From the NCBI RefSeq assembly GCF_035609205.1, contig NZ_CP141184.1, positions 6,252,501-6,316,500 on the forward strand: 64,000 nt of DNA. Direction: 5' to 3'. This DNA is from Hymenobacter sp. GOD-10R (GTDB lineage: Bacteria > Bacteroidota > Bacteroidia > Cytophagales > Hymenobacteraceae). Numbering within the stretch: position 1 is the stretch's first letter; every line of letters starts with the position of its first letter. Made by a program: the position numbers and the translations under genes. The notes below the pieces were generated by a model. It made no database searches and had not been told where the DNA came from. It worked only from the letters and a program-made list of their open reading frames with translations. This document shows, in pieces, positions 8,298 through 16,861 of the stretch.

Positions 8298-9836
8298 ATG
8301 CTTTCCTATATTCGCTTTCGCGCCCAGACCGCAGCAATTTGTGCGGGCTTACTGCTGACCGCTACCGGCTGCAAAGACTTCCTGGAAGAAGACAACCGCT
8401 CGTCGCTCACGCAGGAGAACTACTTCACCAACGCCACGCAGGCCCAATCGGCCGTTGATGGCCTCTACAACCGCCTCCGCATCATGAACACCGACGTGGG
8501 CTACGGCGAGTCCATCTGGGTGGGCCTCGAGCTGATGGCCGGGCACGCCACGACCCTCGGGCAGAGCTTCAACAACAGCCAGCTCATCAACCAGAGCATC
8601 GACCCGGCTAACCCGTACTTTTCCAACATGTGGAATACGGCTTATAACGGTATTGCGGCAGCCAACCTGGCCATAACTCGTATTCCGGCCGTCTCGATGG
8701 ATGAGACGCAGAAGAAGTCGCTGCTCGGGCAAGCGTATTTTGTTCGCGCGTTTCTCTATTACCACTTGGTGCGCTTATATGGTGATGTACCGCTGCTTAC
8801 GGTACCGGTGGATGGATCGAGCGCAGACCTCTATCCTACCCGCGCGCCACAAACCGACGTGTATAACCTCATCATCGCCGACCTCCAAGCCGCCGAGCAA
8901 TCGGGCTTGCCGGCCGTCGATCGTACGGGGCGCATTTCACAGGGCGCAGTAAAGGCGCTGCTATCCAGTGTCTATCTGACCACGGCTGGTTATCCTTTGC
9001 AGATAAAAGCGAACTATCAGAAGGCCGCTGACAAAGCTGCTGAGCTGATTGATGCCAACAGCTACCCGTTGTTCGTGACCAAGACGGTCAAGACCAAGGT
9101 TGACTCGGCCGTGTACATCAACTTGCACAACAATGCCAGCAAGAACCAAGGGGAGCTGATTTTGCAAGCACAATATGCTTTCGGTATTGCCACCAATGCT
9201 ATCAGCGCACTCGTGATTCCCTACTTCGTGGGCATTTCAAAATACAACGACGAGTTTGGCGCCGTCATTCCTACCCCTGCTTTCTATAATAGCTACGAGC
9301 CGGGCGACCTGCGCACCAAGGAGCAGCAGTTTTACTTTTCGAAGTACCCGTCGATCAAGAACGCTGGCCAGACCGTCAACTTCGGTACCCAGGCCCTATA
9401 TAAGTACTTCCAGGTGGAAAGCGCTACCGGCAACGGCGTAGGCGACGAGAACTGGACGTTGTTGCGCATGCCCGAAGTGATGCTCATCTACGCAGAAGCA
9501 GTCAATGAAGCTGGTAGCGCAAACGCTAAGGCGTACGAGCAGATCAATGCCATCCGGCGGCGGGCCATGCTGCCCGAACTCCGCGGCCTAAGCCAAGCGC
9601 AGTTCCGCGAGGCCGTGTGGAAGGAGCGTTACCACGAGCTAGCCTACGAGAACAAAGCGTACTTCGACATTCAGCGCACCCGCCAGACCTACGACGTCGT
9701 CAACAACCGCTTTGTGAACGTAGTGGGCTTCAAGGCTGAAGTTGGACCAGCTTTCCAAGAGAAATATCTACTGTGGGGCATTCCCTCCGCCGAAATCAAC
9801 AACAACAAGAAGCTAACCCAGAACCCAGGCTGGTAA
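8298..9836 (+). CDS. SusD/RagB-family glycan-binding lipoprotein
   Basis: The 512-residue surface lipoprotein partner of the SusC channel. A signal peptide ends in the lipobox LLTATGC (Cys about residue 25). The SusD start signature CKDFLEEDNRSSLTQENYFT and the TPR-like helices (QAYFVRAFLYYHLVRLYGDV, then PEVMLIYAEAVNEAG) are present. The C-terminus KKLTQNPGW is the usual SusD ending. It follows susC by 21 bp and is surely co-transcribed. It lids the transporter and captures glycan; the specific ligand is inferred from the neighbouring mannosidases. Confidence 0.95.
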   Translation: MLSYIRFRAQTAAICAGLLLTATGCKDFLEEDNRSSLTQENYFTNATQAQSAVDGLYNRLRIMNTDVGYGESIWVGLELMAGHATTLGQSFNNSQLINQSIDPANPYFSNMWNTAYNGIAAANLAITRIPAVSMDETQKKSLLGQAYFVRAFLYYHLVRLYGDVPLLTVPVDGSSADLYPTRAPQTDVYNLIIADLQAAEQSGLPAVDRTGRISQGAVKALLSSVYLTTAGYPLQIKANYQKAADKAAELIDANSYPLFVTKTVKTKVDSAVYINLHNNASKNQGELILQAQYAFGIATNAISALVIPYFVGISKYNDEFGAVIPTPAFYNSYEPGDLRTKEQQFYFSKYPSIKNAGQTVNFGTQALYKYFQVESATGNGVGDENWTLLRMPEVMLIYAEAVNEAGSANAKAYEQINAIRRRAMLPELRGLSQAQFREAVWKERYHELAYENKAYFDIQRTRQTYDVVNNRFVNVVGFKAEVGPAFQEKYLLWGIPSAEINNNKKLTQNPGW

Positions 9837-9843
9837 AGACATG

Positions 9844-9921
9844 AACGTCAGGCGAAGGCATGTAGCCGCATAGATAGTAGTTGTGGGAACTGCTATCGTG
9901 CGGTTAGCCTAGCCTGACGTT
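9844..9921 (+). terminator. Nested hairpin after susD
   Basis: Outer arms AACGTCAGGC (9844-9853) and GCCTGACGTT (9912-9921) pair perfectly. An inner imperfect stem (GCCGCATAGATAGTAG against CTGCTATCGTGCGG) fills the loop, and TTTTG follows. It may end the susCD transcript or lower downstream expression. Confidence 0.55.
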
Positions 9922-10047
9922 TTGTATTACTTTATCCTAGCTTTTTCCCCCCTTACACGCTTCTGATTGAAGCGCGGTGCAACCTGTCGGGCCTAGCACT
10001 CTCCTTAAAAACAGGTAACGACAATCAACACTCCATTCCCTTTGTAA

Positions 10048-10773
10048 ATGAGAAATAACCACTTCGTTCTTCTTATTGCATTCTTACCCTTTTTCGTAAT
10101 CAGAGCCGGCGTAGCGCGCAATATTGCCACAGCTAATTCTAGGTCAGCTTATTACGCCAAGGATTCTATTACGAAGAATGGCTATACGCTCATCTTTATT
10201 TCAAAGGACTCGGCTTTTAGTGCGCTTACCAAGCAGCGGATGATCAGCACCTTCTTTGTGGTTTATCCGCAGGAAGCCAAGCGCTTTAACCCCAAAACGC
10301 TGAAGAAGATCAAGTTTGTCGTGGACCCTAGCTACGAAGGCGTAGCTGCTACCGGCAATGGCATAGCCACTTACAACCCTAAGTGGCTTAAAGACCACCC
10401 GGAGGATATCGACGTGGTGACACACGAAGTGATGCACGTGGTGCAAGCGTACCCGCCTAATTCGGTCGGCTGGATAACGGAAGGCATTGCCGACTACGTG
10501 CGGTATGTGTACGGCGTCAATAATCTGAAAGCGAACTGGGCATTACCGGATTATAAAGAAGGTCAGAGCTCCACCAACAGCTACCGCATTACCGCTAGGT
10601 TCTTTGCTTGGATTGAAAAAAATGTACGCAAGTCGTTTATCAATGAATTAGATCAAGCGATGCGTGCGGGCACCTATTCACCCGAAATATGGAAGCAAAA
10701 AACGGGTCTTACGCTGGATGAACTCTGGAATACCTACACCCAAAATCCAGCGTTGGAACTCACGTATCGTTAA
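10048..10773 (+). CDS. Basic secretory protein-type zinc metalloprotease
   Basis: A 241-residue exported protein with an N-terminal hydrophobic signal segment. The centre matches the basic secretory protein family (PF04450-like, gluzincin clan). VVTHEVMHVVQAY carries HEVMH (residues 126-130), the zinc-binding and catalytic motif. WITEGIADYVRY (from about residue 142) is the conserved second motif with a likely third metal ligand. It lies between susD and a second GH92 on the same strand, so it probably belongs to the locus. It may attack the protein part of mannoproteins, exposing glycans (inference). The fold call is firmer than the substrate. Confidence 0.8.
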   Translation: MRNNHFVLLIAFLPFFVIRAGVARNIATANSRSAYYAKDSITKNGYTLIFISKDSAFSALTKQRMISTFFVVYPQEAKRFNPKTLKKIKFVVDPSYEGVAATGNGIATYNPKWLKDHPEDIDVVTHEVMHVVQAYPPNSVGWITEGIADYVRYVYGVNNLKANWALPDYKEGQSSTNSYRITARFFAWIEKNVRKSFINELDQAMRAGTYSPEIWKQKTGLTLDELWNTYTQNPALELTYR

Positions 10774-10774
10774 T

Positions 10775-10794
10775 AAGCGAAGAAGCATTCGCTT
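10775..10794. terminator. Short hairpin after the metalloprotease gene
   Basis: AAGCGAA (10775-10781) and TTCGCTT (10788-10794) form a 7-bp stem with a 6-base loop just after the stop codon. There is no clear T-run, so it may be an attenuating or mRNA 3'-end structure rather than a full terminator. Confidence 0.35.
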
Positions 10795-10939
10795 TCAAAC
10801 GGCTAAAAGCATTCCTTGCTTCCACAACCACACTACCAGCCTAAGCTAGACTTTTCTACGCGGCAAATAGTAATCTTAAGGCTCCACTCGACAGAACTAC
10901 TTGCGGCGGCTCCTGCTGTCTTTCACCCTCTTCAACCGA

Positions 10940-13231
10940 ATGTCTAAACTTCTTCCTGCTCTTGCGGCGCTGTGTCTGCTGGAAGCCTCCTCGGCGCTGG
11001 CCCAAGTCGCGACGCCCGATCGAAACCCCGTGCAGTGGGTGAACCCGCTGATTGGCACCGATTCGAAACCTAGCTTGTCGAATGGCAACACCTACCCCGC
11101 CATTGCCTTGCCCTGGGGCATGAACTTCTGGATGCCGCAGACCGGCAAAATGGGTGACGGCTGGGCCTACACCTACGCGGCCGACAAGATTAAAGGCTTC
11201 AAGCAGACGCACCAGCCTTCGCCCTGGATGAACGACTACGGGCAGTTTGCCATCATGCCCATCACCGGCAAGCGCGTGTTCGACGAAAACGAGCGGGCTA
11301 GCTGGTACTCGCACAAAGCTGAGGTAGCCGAGCCCAACTACTACCGGGTGTACCTAGCCGACCATGACATCACCACCGAAATAACCCCCACGGAGCGGGC
11401 GGCGCGTTTCCGCTTCACCTTCCCCCAGACCGACAGCGCTTACGTGGTGCTCGACGCGCTGGATAAGGGTTCCTACGTGAAGGTGTTGCCAGAGCAGCGC
11501 AAAATCATTGGCTACACCACCCGCAACAGCGGCGGCGTACCGAAGAACTTCAAGAACTTCTTCGTCATTGAGTTCGACCATGCGTTTACCAGCACCGCCA
11601 TCTACCAAGACAAGGCGCTGGCAGCTAGCGTGATGGAGGCGACGGCCAACCATGCCGGAGCGGCCGTTGGCTTCAAGACGCGCAAGGGAGAGCAGGTAAA
11701 TGCTCGGGTGGCTTCCTCATTTATTAGCCCCGAGCAAGCCGAGCTAAACTTGCGCGAAATCGGCAACAACGACTTCGACGCTATTCGGCAGCAAGGCAAA
11801 GCCGCCTGGAACAAGGCCCTAGGTCGCATCGACGTGGAAGGTGGTACGGATGATCAGCGCCGCACCTTCTATTCGTGCTTGTACCGGGCGCTGCTGTTTC
11901 CGCGCAAGCTGTACGAGCTAGATGCCAGCGGCAAAGTGGTGCACTACAGCCCGTTCAACGGCGAAGTACTGCCCGGCTACATGTACACCGATACGGGTTT
12001 CTGGGATACGTTCCGCGCCTTGTTTCCCTTCCTGAACCTGATGTACCCCGATGTAAACGCCGAAATTCAGCAGGGCCTCGCCAACGACTATAAGGAAAGC
12101 GGCTGGCTGCCGGAGTGGGCTAGCCCCGGTTTACGCAGCGTAATGGTGGGCAACAACTCCGCTTCCGTGGTGGCCGATGCCTACCTGAAAGGTATCCGCG
12201 GCCAGGACATGAACGTGCTCTACGAAGCCCTGACGCACGGCGCCAACAACGCAGGCCCGATGCCGGCTGTGGGTCGCGCTGGGGTAGAATACTACAACAA
12301 GCTAGGCTACGTGCCTTATGATGTAAAAATCAACGAAAACGCGGCGCGCACCCTAGAGTACGCCTACGATGATTTCACCATCTATCAGCTCGCCAAAGCG
12401 CTAAATAAGCCGAAGAAAGAAATCAACCTGTACGCCAAGCGCAGCCAGAACTACCGCAACCTGTTTGACAAGGAAAGCGGCCTGATGCGCGGCAAAAACC
12501 AGGATGGCAAGTTCCAAAAGCCCTTCAGCCCATTTAAGTGGGGTGATGCTTTCACCGAAGGCAACAGCCTGCACTACACGTGGTCGGTCTTCCACGATGT
12601 GCAGGGGTTGATGGATTTGATGGGCGGCAAGAAGAAGTTTGTGGCCACTTTGGATACTGTGTTCAAGCTGCCGCCCGTGTTCGACGACTCCTACTATGGC
12701 GGCACCATTCACGAAATACGGGAGATGCAGATTGCGGACATGGGCAACTACGCGCACGGCAACCAGCCCATCCAGCACATGACCTACCTGTACAACTACG
12801 CGGGCCAACCCTGGAAAACGCAGTACTGGGTACGCGAAGTGATGAACCGCTTGTACCTGCCCACCGCCGACGGCTACTGCGGCGATGAAGACAACGGGCA
12901 GACTTCAGCCTGGTACGTCTTCTCGGCCCTAGGTTTCTACCCCGTGTGCCCCGGCACCGACCAGTATGTGCTCGGCGCTCCGCTGTTCCCGAAAGCCACT
13001 TTGCACCTGCCTTCGGGCAAGGACATTGTGCTAACTGCTAGCAAAAACTCGAAAGAGAACCGCTACGTGAACCAGCTGACGATGAACGGCCAGGTGTACG
13101 ACAAGAACTACCTGACCCACGAAGAGCTGCTGAAAGGCGCTACGCTCGACTTCGACATGTCGGCCACGCCCAATAAGAGCCGCGGCACGAAGTCCGATGC
13201 TGCTCCTTTCTCGATGTCGAAAGCCAAGTAA
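10940..13231 (+). CDS. GH92 glycosidase with Gln at the catalytic-acid position
   Basis: A 763-residue exported GH92 protein. The ATG at 10940 is preferred over 10901 because MSKLLPALAALCLLEASSAL is a clean signal peptide. Family features: VNPLIGTD, NGNTYPAIALPWGMNFW, the (alpha/alpha)6 domain, GDEDNGQTSAWYVFSALGFY and a late HEELLKG region. The catalytic-acid motif reads HGNQPIQHMTYLYNYAGQ, so Gln609 (codon 12764-12766) stands where the other GH92 has Glu607. GH92 enzymes with this Glu-to-Gln change are known to cleave mannose-1-phosphate-6-mannose, whose leaving group needs no acid. Phosphomannan uncapping is therefore the predicted role. It is not a simple inactive copy, since other motifs are intact. 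Confidence 0.93.
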   Translation: MSKLLPALAALCLLEASSALAQVATPDRNPVQWVNPLIGTDSKPSLSNGNTYPAIALPWGMNFWMPQTGKMGDGWAYTYAADKIKGFKQTHQPSPWMNDYGQFAIMPITGKRVFDENERASWYSHKAEVAEPNYYRVYLADHDITTEITPTERAARFRFTFPQTDSAYVVLDALDKGSYVKVLPEQRKIIGYTTRNSGGVPKNFKNFFVIEFDHAFTSTAIYQDKALAASVMEATANHAGAAVGFKTRKGEQVNARVASSFISPEQAELNLREIGNNDFDAIRQQGKAAWNKALGRIDVEGGTDDQRRTFYSCLYRALLFPRKLYELDASGKVVHYSPFNGEVLPGYMYTDTGFWDTFRALFPFLNLMYPDVNAEIQQGLANDYKESGWLPEWASPGLRSVMVGNNSASVVADAYLKGIRGQDMNVLYEALTHGANNAGPMPAVGRAGVEYYNKLGYVPYDVKINENAARTLEYAYDDFTIYQLAKALNKPKKEINLYAKRSQNYRNLFDKESGLMRGKNQDGKFQKPFSPFKWGDAFTEGNSLHYTWSVFHDVQGLMDLMGGKKKFVATLDTVFKLPPVFDDSYYGGTIHEIREMQIADMGNYAHGNQPIQHMTYLYNYAGQPWKTQYWVREVMNRLYLPTADGYCGDEDNGQTSAWYVFSALGFYPVCPGTDQYVLGAPLFPKATLHLPSGKDIVLTASKNSKENRYVNQLTMNGQVYDKNYLTHEELLKGATLDFDMSATPNKSRGTKSDAAPFSMSKAK

Positions 13232-13235
13232 CTAA

Positions 13236-13355
13236 GTAGCGCGAACCGAGGAAGGCGTTAGCCAAGCTCCCGCTTCGCGCATCGTTGAATGACAATCGTT
13301 GGATGACCTGCACCTAGGTAGTTCAACGATACGCGAAGCGGGAGCTTCGCGCTAC
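13236..13355. repeat. Composite REP-like palindrome between GH92 and GH125
   Basis: Outer arms GTAGCGCG (13236-13243) and CGCGCTAC (13348-13355) enclose a longer stem. AAGCTCCCGCTTCGCG plus ATCGTTGAA (13264-13289) pairs with TTCAACGAT plus CGCGAAGCGGGAGCTT (13322-13347), with one unpaired position. The loop holds ACCTAGGT. The outer GTAGCGC/GCGCTAC ends recur at 14808-14887, which suggests a dispersed intergenic repeat. Confidence 0.7.
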
Positions 13356-13380
13356 TGTCCTTATTCTAACCACCCACCGC

Positions 13381-14799
13381 ATGAATCGCAGAACTTTTGC
13401 GCAAAGCTTCTCCCTACTCACGGCTAGCGTGTTTCTCAAACAATACTCCTTCGCGGGCGCGGCGCCAGCCTTTCCCATAGTGCGGCCCGCCGCCGACAAA
13501 CGGCGCTTTCGTAGCCGCTCGGTGGAAGCAGCTATTACCGAGTTTAAGAAGAAGGTGAAAGACCCCGAGCTAGGTTGGCTGTTCGAGAACTGCTTCCCCA
13601 ACACGCTCGACACGACCGTTACCTACACCACAGCCCAGGGCCGGCCCGACACCTACGTCATCACCGGCGACATCGACGCTATGTGGCTGCGCGACAGCTC
13701 GGCGCAGGTGTGGCCTTACTTGCAGTTCATCGACAAAGACGCTGATTTGCGGCAGTTGGTGGCCGGCGTGATCAACCGCCAAACGCGCTACGTGATTAAG
13801 GATCCGTACGCCAACGCCTTCTATGGCGACGACACCAAAGTGGGCGAGTGGAAAACCGATAAGACGAAGATGCAGCCCGGCGTGCACGAGCGCAAATGGG
13901 AAATTGACTCGCTTTGCTACCCCATTCGGCTGGCTTACCACTATTGGAAGAAAACTAACGACACCAAGCCGTTTGACGCGCAGTGGCAGCAGGCCGTTAA
14001 AACCACTTTGCAGACCTTTCGGGAGCAGCAGCGCAAGACGAGCCTAGGTCCTTACCACTTTCAGCGCGAAACGGCCAACTCTACCGACACCCAGCCCATG
14101 AAGGGCTACGGCTACCCCATTCAACCGGTGGGGCTGATCTGCTCGGCCTTCCGTCCTAGCGACGACGCTACTCTTTATTCCTTCCTCGTTCCCAGCAACT
14201 TTTTCGCCGTCGTAAGTCTGCGTCAAGCCAGCGAGATGATGACTGCCGTAGCGAAGGACTCGCAAACGGCCCAGGAGCTAACCGCCCTAGCTGGCGAAGT
14301 AGAAGTTGCCCTGCGCAAATATGCCGTCGTGAAGCACCCCAAGCACGGCGACATCTACGCCTACGAAGTCGATGGTTTTGGCAGCCAGGTGCTGATGGAT
14401 GATGCCAACGTTCCAAGCCTAGTGTCGCTGCCCTACCTGGGTGCCATGCCCACCTCAGATCCTATTTACCAGAACACCCGCAAGTTTTTGCTTTCTACCG
14501 AAAACCCCTTCTTCTTCAAGGGCAAAGCGGGCGAAGGCATCGGCGGTCCGCACGTGGGGCAGGATATGATCTGGCCTATCGCCATCGTCACCCGCGGCCT
14601 CACCAGCACCGACGACGCCGAAATCAGAGCCTGCGTACAGAGCCTCAAGGCCACCCACGCCGGCACCGGCTACATGCACGAGTCATTCAACAAAGATGAT
14701 CCTAGCAAGTTCTCGCGTTCGTGGTTTGCCTGGGCCAACACCATCTTCGGTGAGTTTTTGTGGAAGGTGTACCAGGAAAAGCCCCAACTACTCGCCTAG
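13381..14799 (+). CDS. GH125 exo-alpha-1,6-mannosidase
   Basis: A 472-residue, metal-independent exo-alpha-mannosidase of family 125 (former DUF1237). The N-terminus MNRRTFAQSFSLLTASVF has an Arg-Arg signal reminiscent of the Tat pathway, so export to the periplasm is likely. Family motifs are GDIDAMWLRDSSAQVWPYL, KWEIDSLCYPIRLAYHYW (Asp176, likely acid), GPHVGQDMIWPIAIVTRGL and GYMHESFN (Glu434, likely base). Known GH125 enzymes remove alpha-1,6-linked mannose, the backbone linkage of yeast mannan and a linkage of N-glycans. It probably works after the GH92 enzymes have removed side chains. Confidence 0.93.
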   Translation: MNRRTFAQSFSLLTASVFLKQYSFAGAAPAFPIVRPAADKRRFRSRSVEAAITEFKKKVKDPELGWLFENCFPNTLDTTVTYTTAQGRPDTYVITGDIDAMWLRDSSAQVWPYLQFIDKDADLRQLVAGVINRQTRYVIKDPYANAFYGDDTKVGEWKTDKTKMQPGVHERKWEIDSLCYPIRLAYHYWKKTNDTKPFDAQWQQAVKTTLQTFREQQRKTSLGPYHFQRETANSTDTQPMKGYGYPIQPVGLICSAFRPSDDATLYSFLVPSNFFAVVSLRQASEMMTAVAKDSQTAQELTALAGEVEVALRKYAVVKHPKHGDIYAYEVDGFGSQVLMDDANVPSLVSLPYLGAMPTSDPIYQNTRKFLLSTENPFFFKGKAGEGIGGPHVGQDMIWPIAIVTRGLTSTDDAEIRACVQSLKATHAGTGYMHESFNKDDPSKFSRSWFAWANTIFGEFLWKVYQEKPQLLA

Positions 14800-14807
14800 G
14801 TTCTTCA

Positions 14808-14887
14808 GTAGCGCGGACGCTTCAGTCCGCGCTTATTTATTTCTACCAACACCAACTGCCACACGCAGACGACAGAGTCTGCGCTAC
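14808..14887. repeat. Double REP-like hairpin between GH125 and GH43
   Basis: The first hairpin AGCGCGGAC-GCTTCA-GTCCGCGCT lies at 14810-14833 and the second CGCAGAC-GACAGA-GTCTGCG at 14864-14883. Outer GTAGCGC (14808-14814) and GCGCTAC (14881-14887) pair across both. Both units have 6-base loops and fill almost the whole gap between the two genes. Confidence 0.7.
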
Positions 14888-14904
14888 CCGTAACTGCCCA
14901 ACCG

Positions 14905-15954
14905 ATGCACGCTTTCCAGAAAAAGACTTTGCTCCTGAGTACCCTAGCTAGCCTATTGATAGCACCTACGGCTTTTTCGCAAACAGCAACTTCGGCAAGC
15001 AAGAAAGTAGCAACTCCCGTGAAATCGGCAGCCAAGTCGGTTACGGCAGCTAAGTCAGGCAATCCCGTGTTTCCCGGTTGGTACGCTGACCCGGAAGGCA
15101 CCATCTTTGGCAAGCAGTACTGGATTTACCCCACGTACTCAGCCAAGTATGAGCAGCAAGTATTCATGGATGCTTTTTCCTCGCCCGACCTGGTGACGTG
15201 GACCAAGCACCCGCGCATCATCGACACGACTGGTGTGAAGTGGGCGCGCAAGGCCATGTGGGCACCTTCCATTGTGGAGAAAAGCGGTAAGTATTATTTG
15301 TTTTTCGGGGCTAACGATGTGCATGAGGGCGAAATTGGTGGTATCGGTGTGGCGGTAGCTTCCAAACCAGAAGGCCCATTCAAAGACCTCCTAGGGAAGC
15401 CGCTCATCGGGCAGATTCATAACGGCGCTCAGCCCATTGACCAATTCGTATTTCACGACAAGGATGGGCAGTACTACATGATTTATGGTGGTTGGTCGCA
15501 CTGCAACATCGTGCGGCTGAAGGAAGACTTCACCGGCATAGTGCCCTTCGCCGATGGCACCACCTACAAGGAAGTCACGCCGCAGGGCTATGTAGAAGGC
15601 CCGTTTATGTTCCGCCGCAACGGCAAGTACTACTTCATGTGGTCGGAAGGCGGCTGGGGCGGTCCGAACTACTCCGTGGCCTACGCCGTGGCCGACTCGC
15701 CCCTAGGTCCTTTCAAGCGCGTGGGTAAGATCCTGCAACAAGACCCCAAAGTAGCTACTGGCGCAGGGCACCATTCCGTGATTCAGGTGCCAGACCAAGA
15801 CCGCTGGTATATCGTTTATCATCGCCGCCCGCTGGGTGAAACCGACGCCAACCACCGCGTCACTTGCATCGATGAGCTTCACTTCGACGAGCAAGGGCTC
15901 ATCAAACCCGTAATCATTACGGCCGATGGCGTGGCGAAGCAGGCGCTAAGGTAA
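14905..15954 (+). CDS. GH43-type five-bladed beta-propeller glycosidase
   Basis: A 349-residue exported glycosidase. A signal peptide (to about residue 26) is followed by an Ala/Lys-rich linker with repeated AKS/KSA units. The GH43 catalytic triad can be read as Asp62 in GWYADPEG (base), Asp179 in QPIDQF (pKa modulator) and Glu231 in YVEGPF (acid). SSPDLVTWTKH and AMWAPSIVEKSGKYYLFF are typical blade motifs. GH43 members are usually arabinofuranosidases or beta-xylosidases, which is odd in a mannan locus. It could remove another side-chain sugar. It is the last gene of the rightward run. The specificity is unknown. Confidence 0.88.
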   Translation: MHAFQKKTLLLSTLASLLIAPTAFSQTATSASKKVATPVKSAAKSVTAAKSGNPVFPGWYADPEGTIFGKQYWIYPTYSAKYEQQVFMDAFSSPDLVTWTKHPRIIDTTGVKWARKAMWAPSIVEKSGKYYLFFGANDVHEGEIGGIGVAVASKPEGPFKDLLGKPLIGQIHNGAQPIDQFVFHDKDGQYYMIYGGWSHCNIVRLKEDFTGIVPFADGTTYKEVTPQGYVEGPFMFRRNGKYYFMWSEGGWGGPNYSVAYAVADSPLGPFKRVGKILQQDPKVATGAGHHSVIQVPDQDRWYIVYHRRPLGETDANHRVTCIDELHFDEQGLIKPVIITADGVAKQALR

Positions 15955-16070
15955 GCGCTTGAGTAGCACCCTAGCCCAACAACAAGGCTCCCAGTGAGAG
16001 TGCCGGGTTAGCAAGTAAGAGCAGCCGCTGCAATTGCGTACTTTTGCTGGCTAAACTCCAAGTTACTGCG

Positions 16071-16829
16071 ATGGACCTTACTTACGAGGCTAAATACCAC
16101 CAATTAGAAGAGCAGCATTGGTGGTTTGCTAGCCGTCGTGATGTCGTGTACGACCTTATTCAAGGGTTGCACCTCCCGCTTGATGCCGCCATTCTGGAAA
16201 TCGGTTGTTCGGGTGGCCCCCTCATGCAGCGCCTACGTGCTGCTGGGTATACGGACCTAACCGGCATTGACGTTAGTGAGCCAGCTATTGAGCTAGCGAA
16301 AGCGCGAGGCGTGCCGCACGTTTCGGTGATGGATGGCGCCGCCCTAGATTTTGCTGCTAGCCGGTTCGATCTGGTTATTGCCTCCGATGTACTGGAGCAT
16401 ATTGAAGACGAAGCTCAAGCGTTGCGCGAGTGGACGCGGGTGCTAAAGCCAGGCGGACAGATGCTTGTGTTTGTGCCCGCCCATACGTACCTATGGAGCG
16501 AGCATGACGTAGTAAATCACCATTACCGTCGCTATTCTCGCCAGAGCTTGGTTGGTGCTCTGCAACGTGCTGGCTTGCGGGTGCAGCGCAGCTCTTTCTG
16601 GAATGCCGCTCTGTATTTTCCAACAGCAGCCCTACGGCTCGGCCGACGCTTGCTGTTTGGCCCTGTGCCGGCCGAGAAGAAACCTGGTGCCACCGGCGAC
16701 TTGCACGATTTCGGCGGTCCAGCCAATAGCCTAATTCTTCAGTGGGTTAAAGCTGAAAACGGATTGTTACGCTGGTTCAATTTACCAGTCGGCGTTAGTG
16801 TATTTGCTCTGGCTCAAAAACCAGCTTAG
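16071..16829 (+). CDS. Class I SAM-dependent methyltransferase
   Basis: A 252-residue protein from the ATG at 16071, chosen because MDLTYEAKYHQLEEQHWWF is the usual start of this family and the upstream TTG adds nothing. The SAM-binding motif I is ILEIGCSGGPLMQRL, followed by LTGIDVSEPAIELA. FDLVIASDVLEHIEDEAQAL is the UbiG/methyltransf_11 core. Homologues of this type often precede dolichol-phosphate-mannose-like glycosyltransferases, as here (32 bp upstream). It probably methylates a sugar, lipid carrier or glycan end; the substrate cannot be told. Confidence 0.85.
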   Translation: MDLTYEAKYHQLEEQHWWFASRRDVVYDLIQGLHLPLDAAILEIGCSGGPLMQRLRAAGYTDLTGIDVSEPAIELAKARGVPHVSVMDGAALDFAASRFDLVIASDVLEHIEDEAQALREWTRVLKPGGQMLVFVPAHTYLWSEHDVVNHHYRRYSRQSLVGALQRAGLRVQRSSFWNAALYFPTAALRLGRRLLFGPVPAEKKPGATGDLHDFGGPANSLILQWVKAENGLLRWFNLPVGVSVFALAQKPA

Positions 16830-16861
16830 TTCTTCTTCGTTTCTAACCGCCTATCGTCTAC

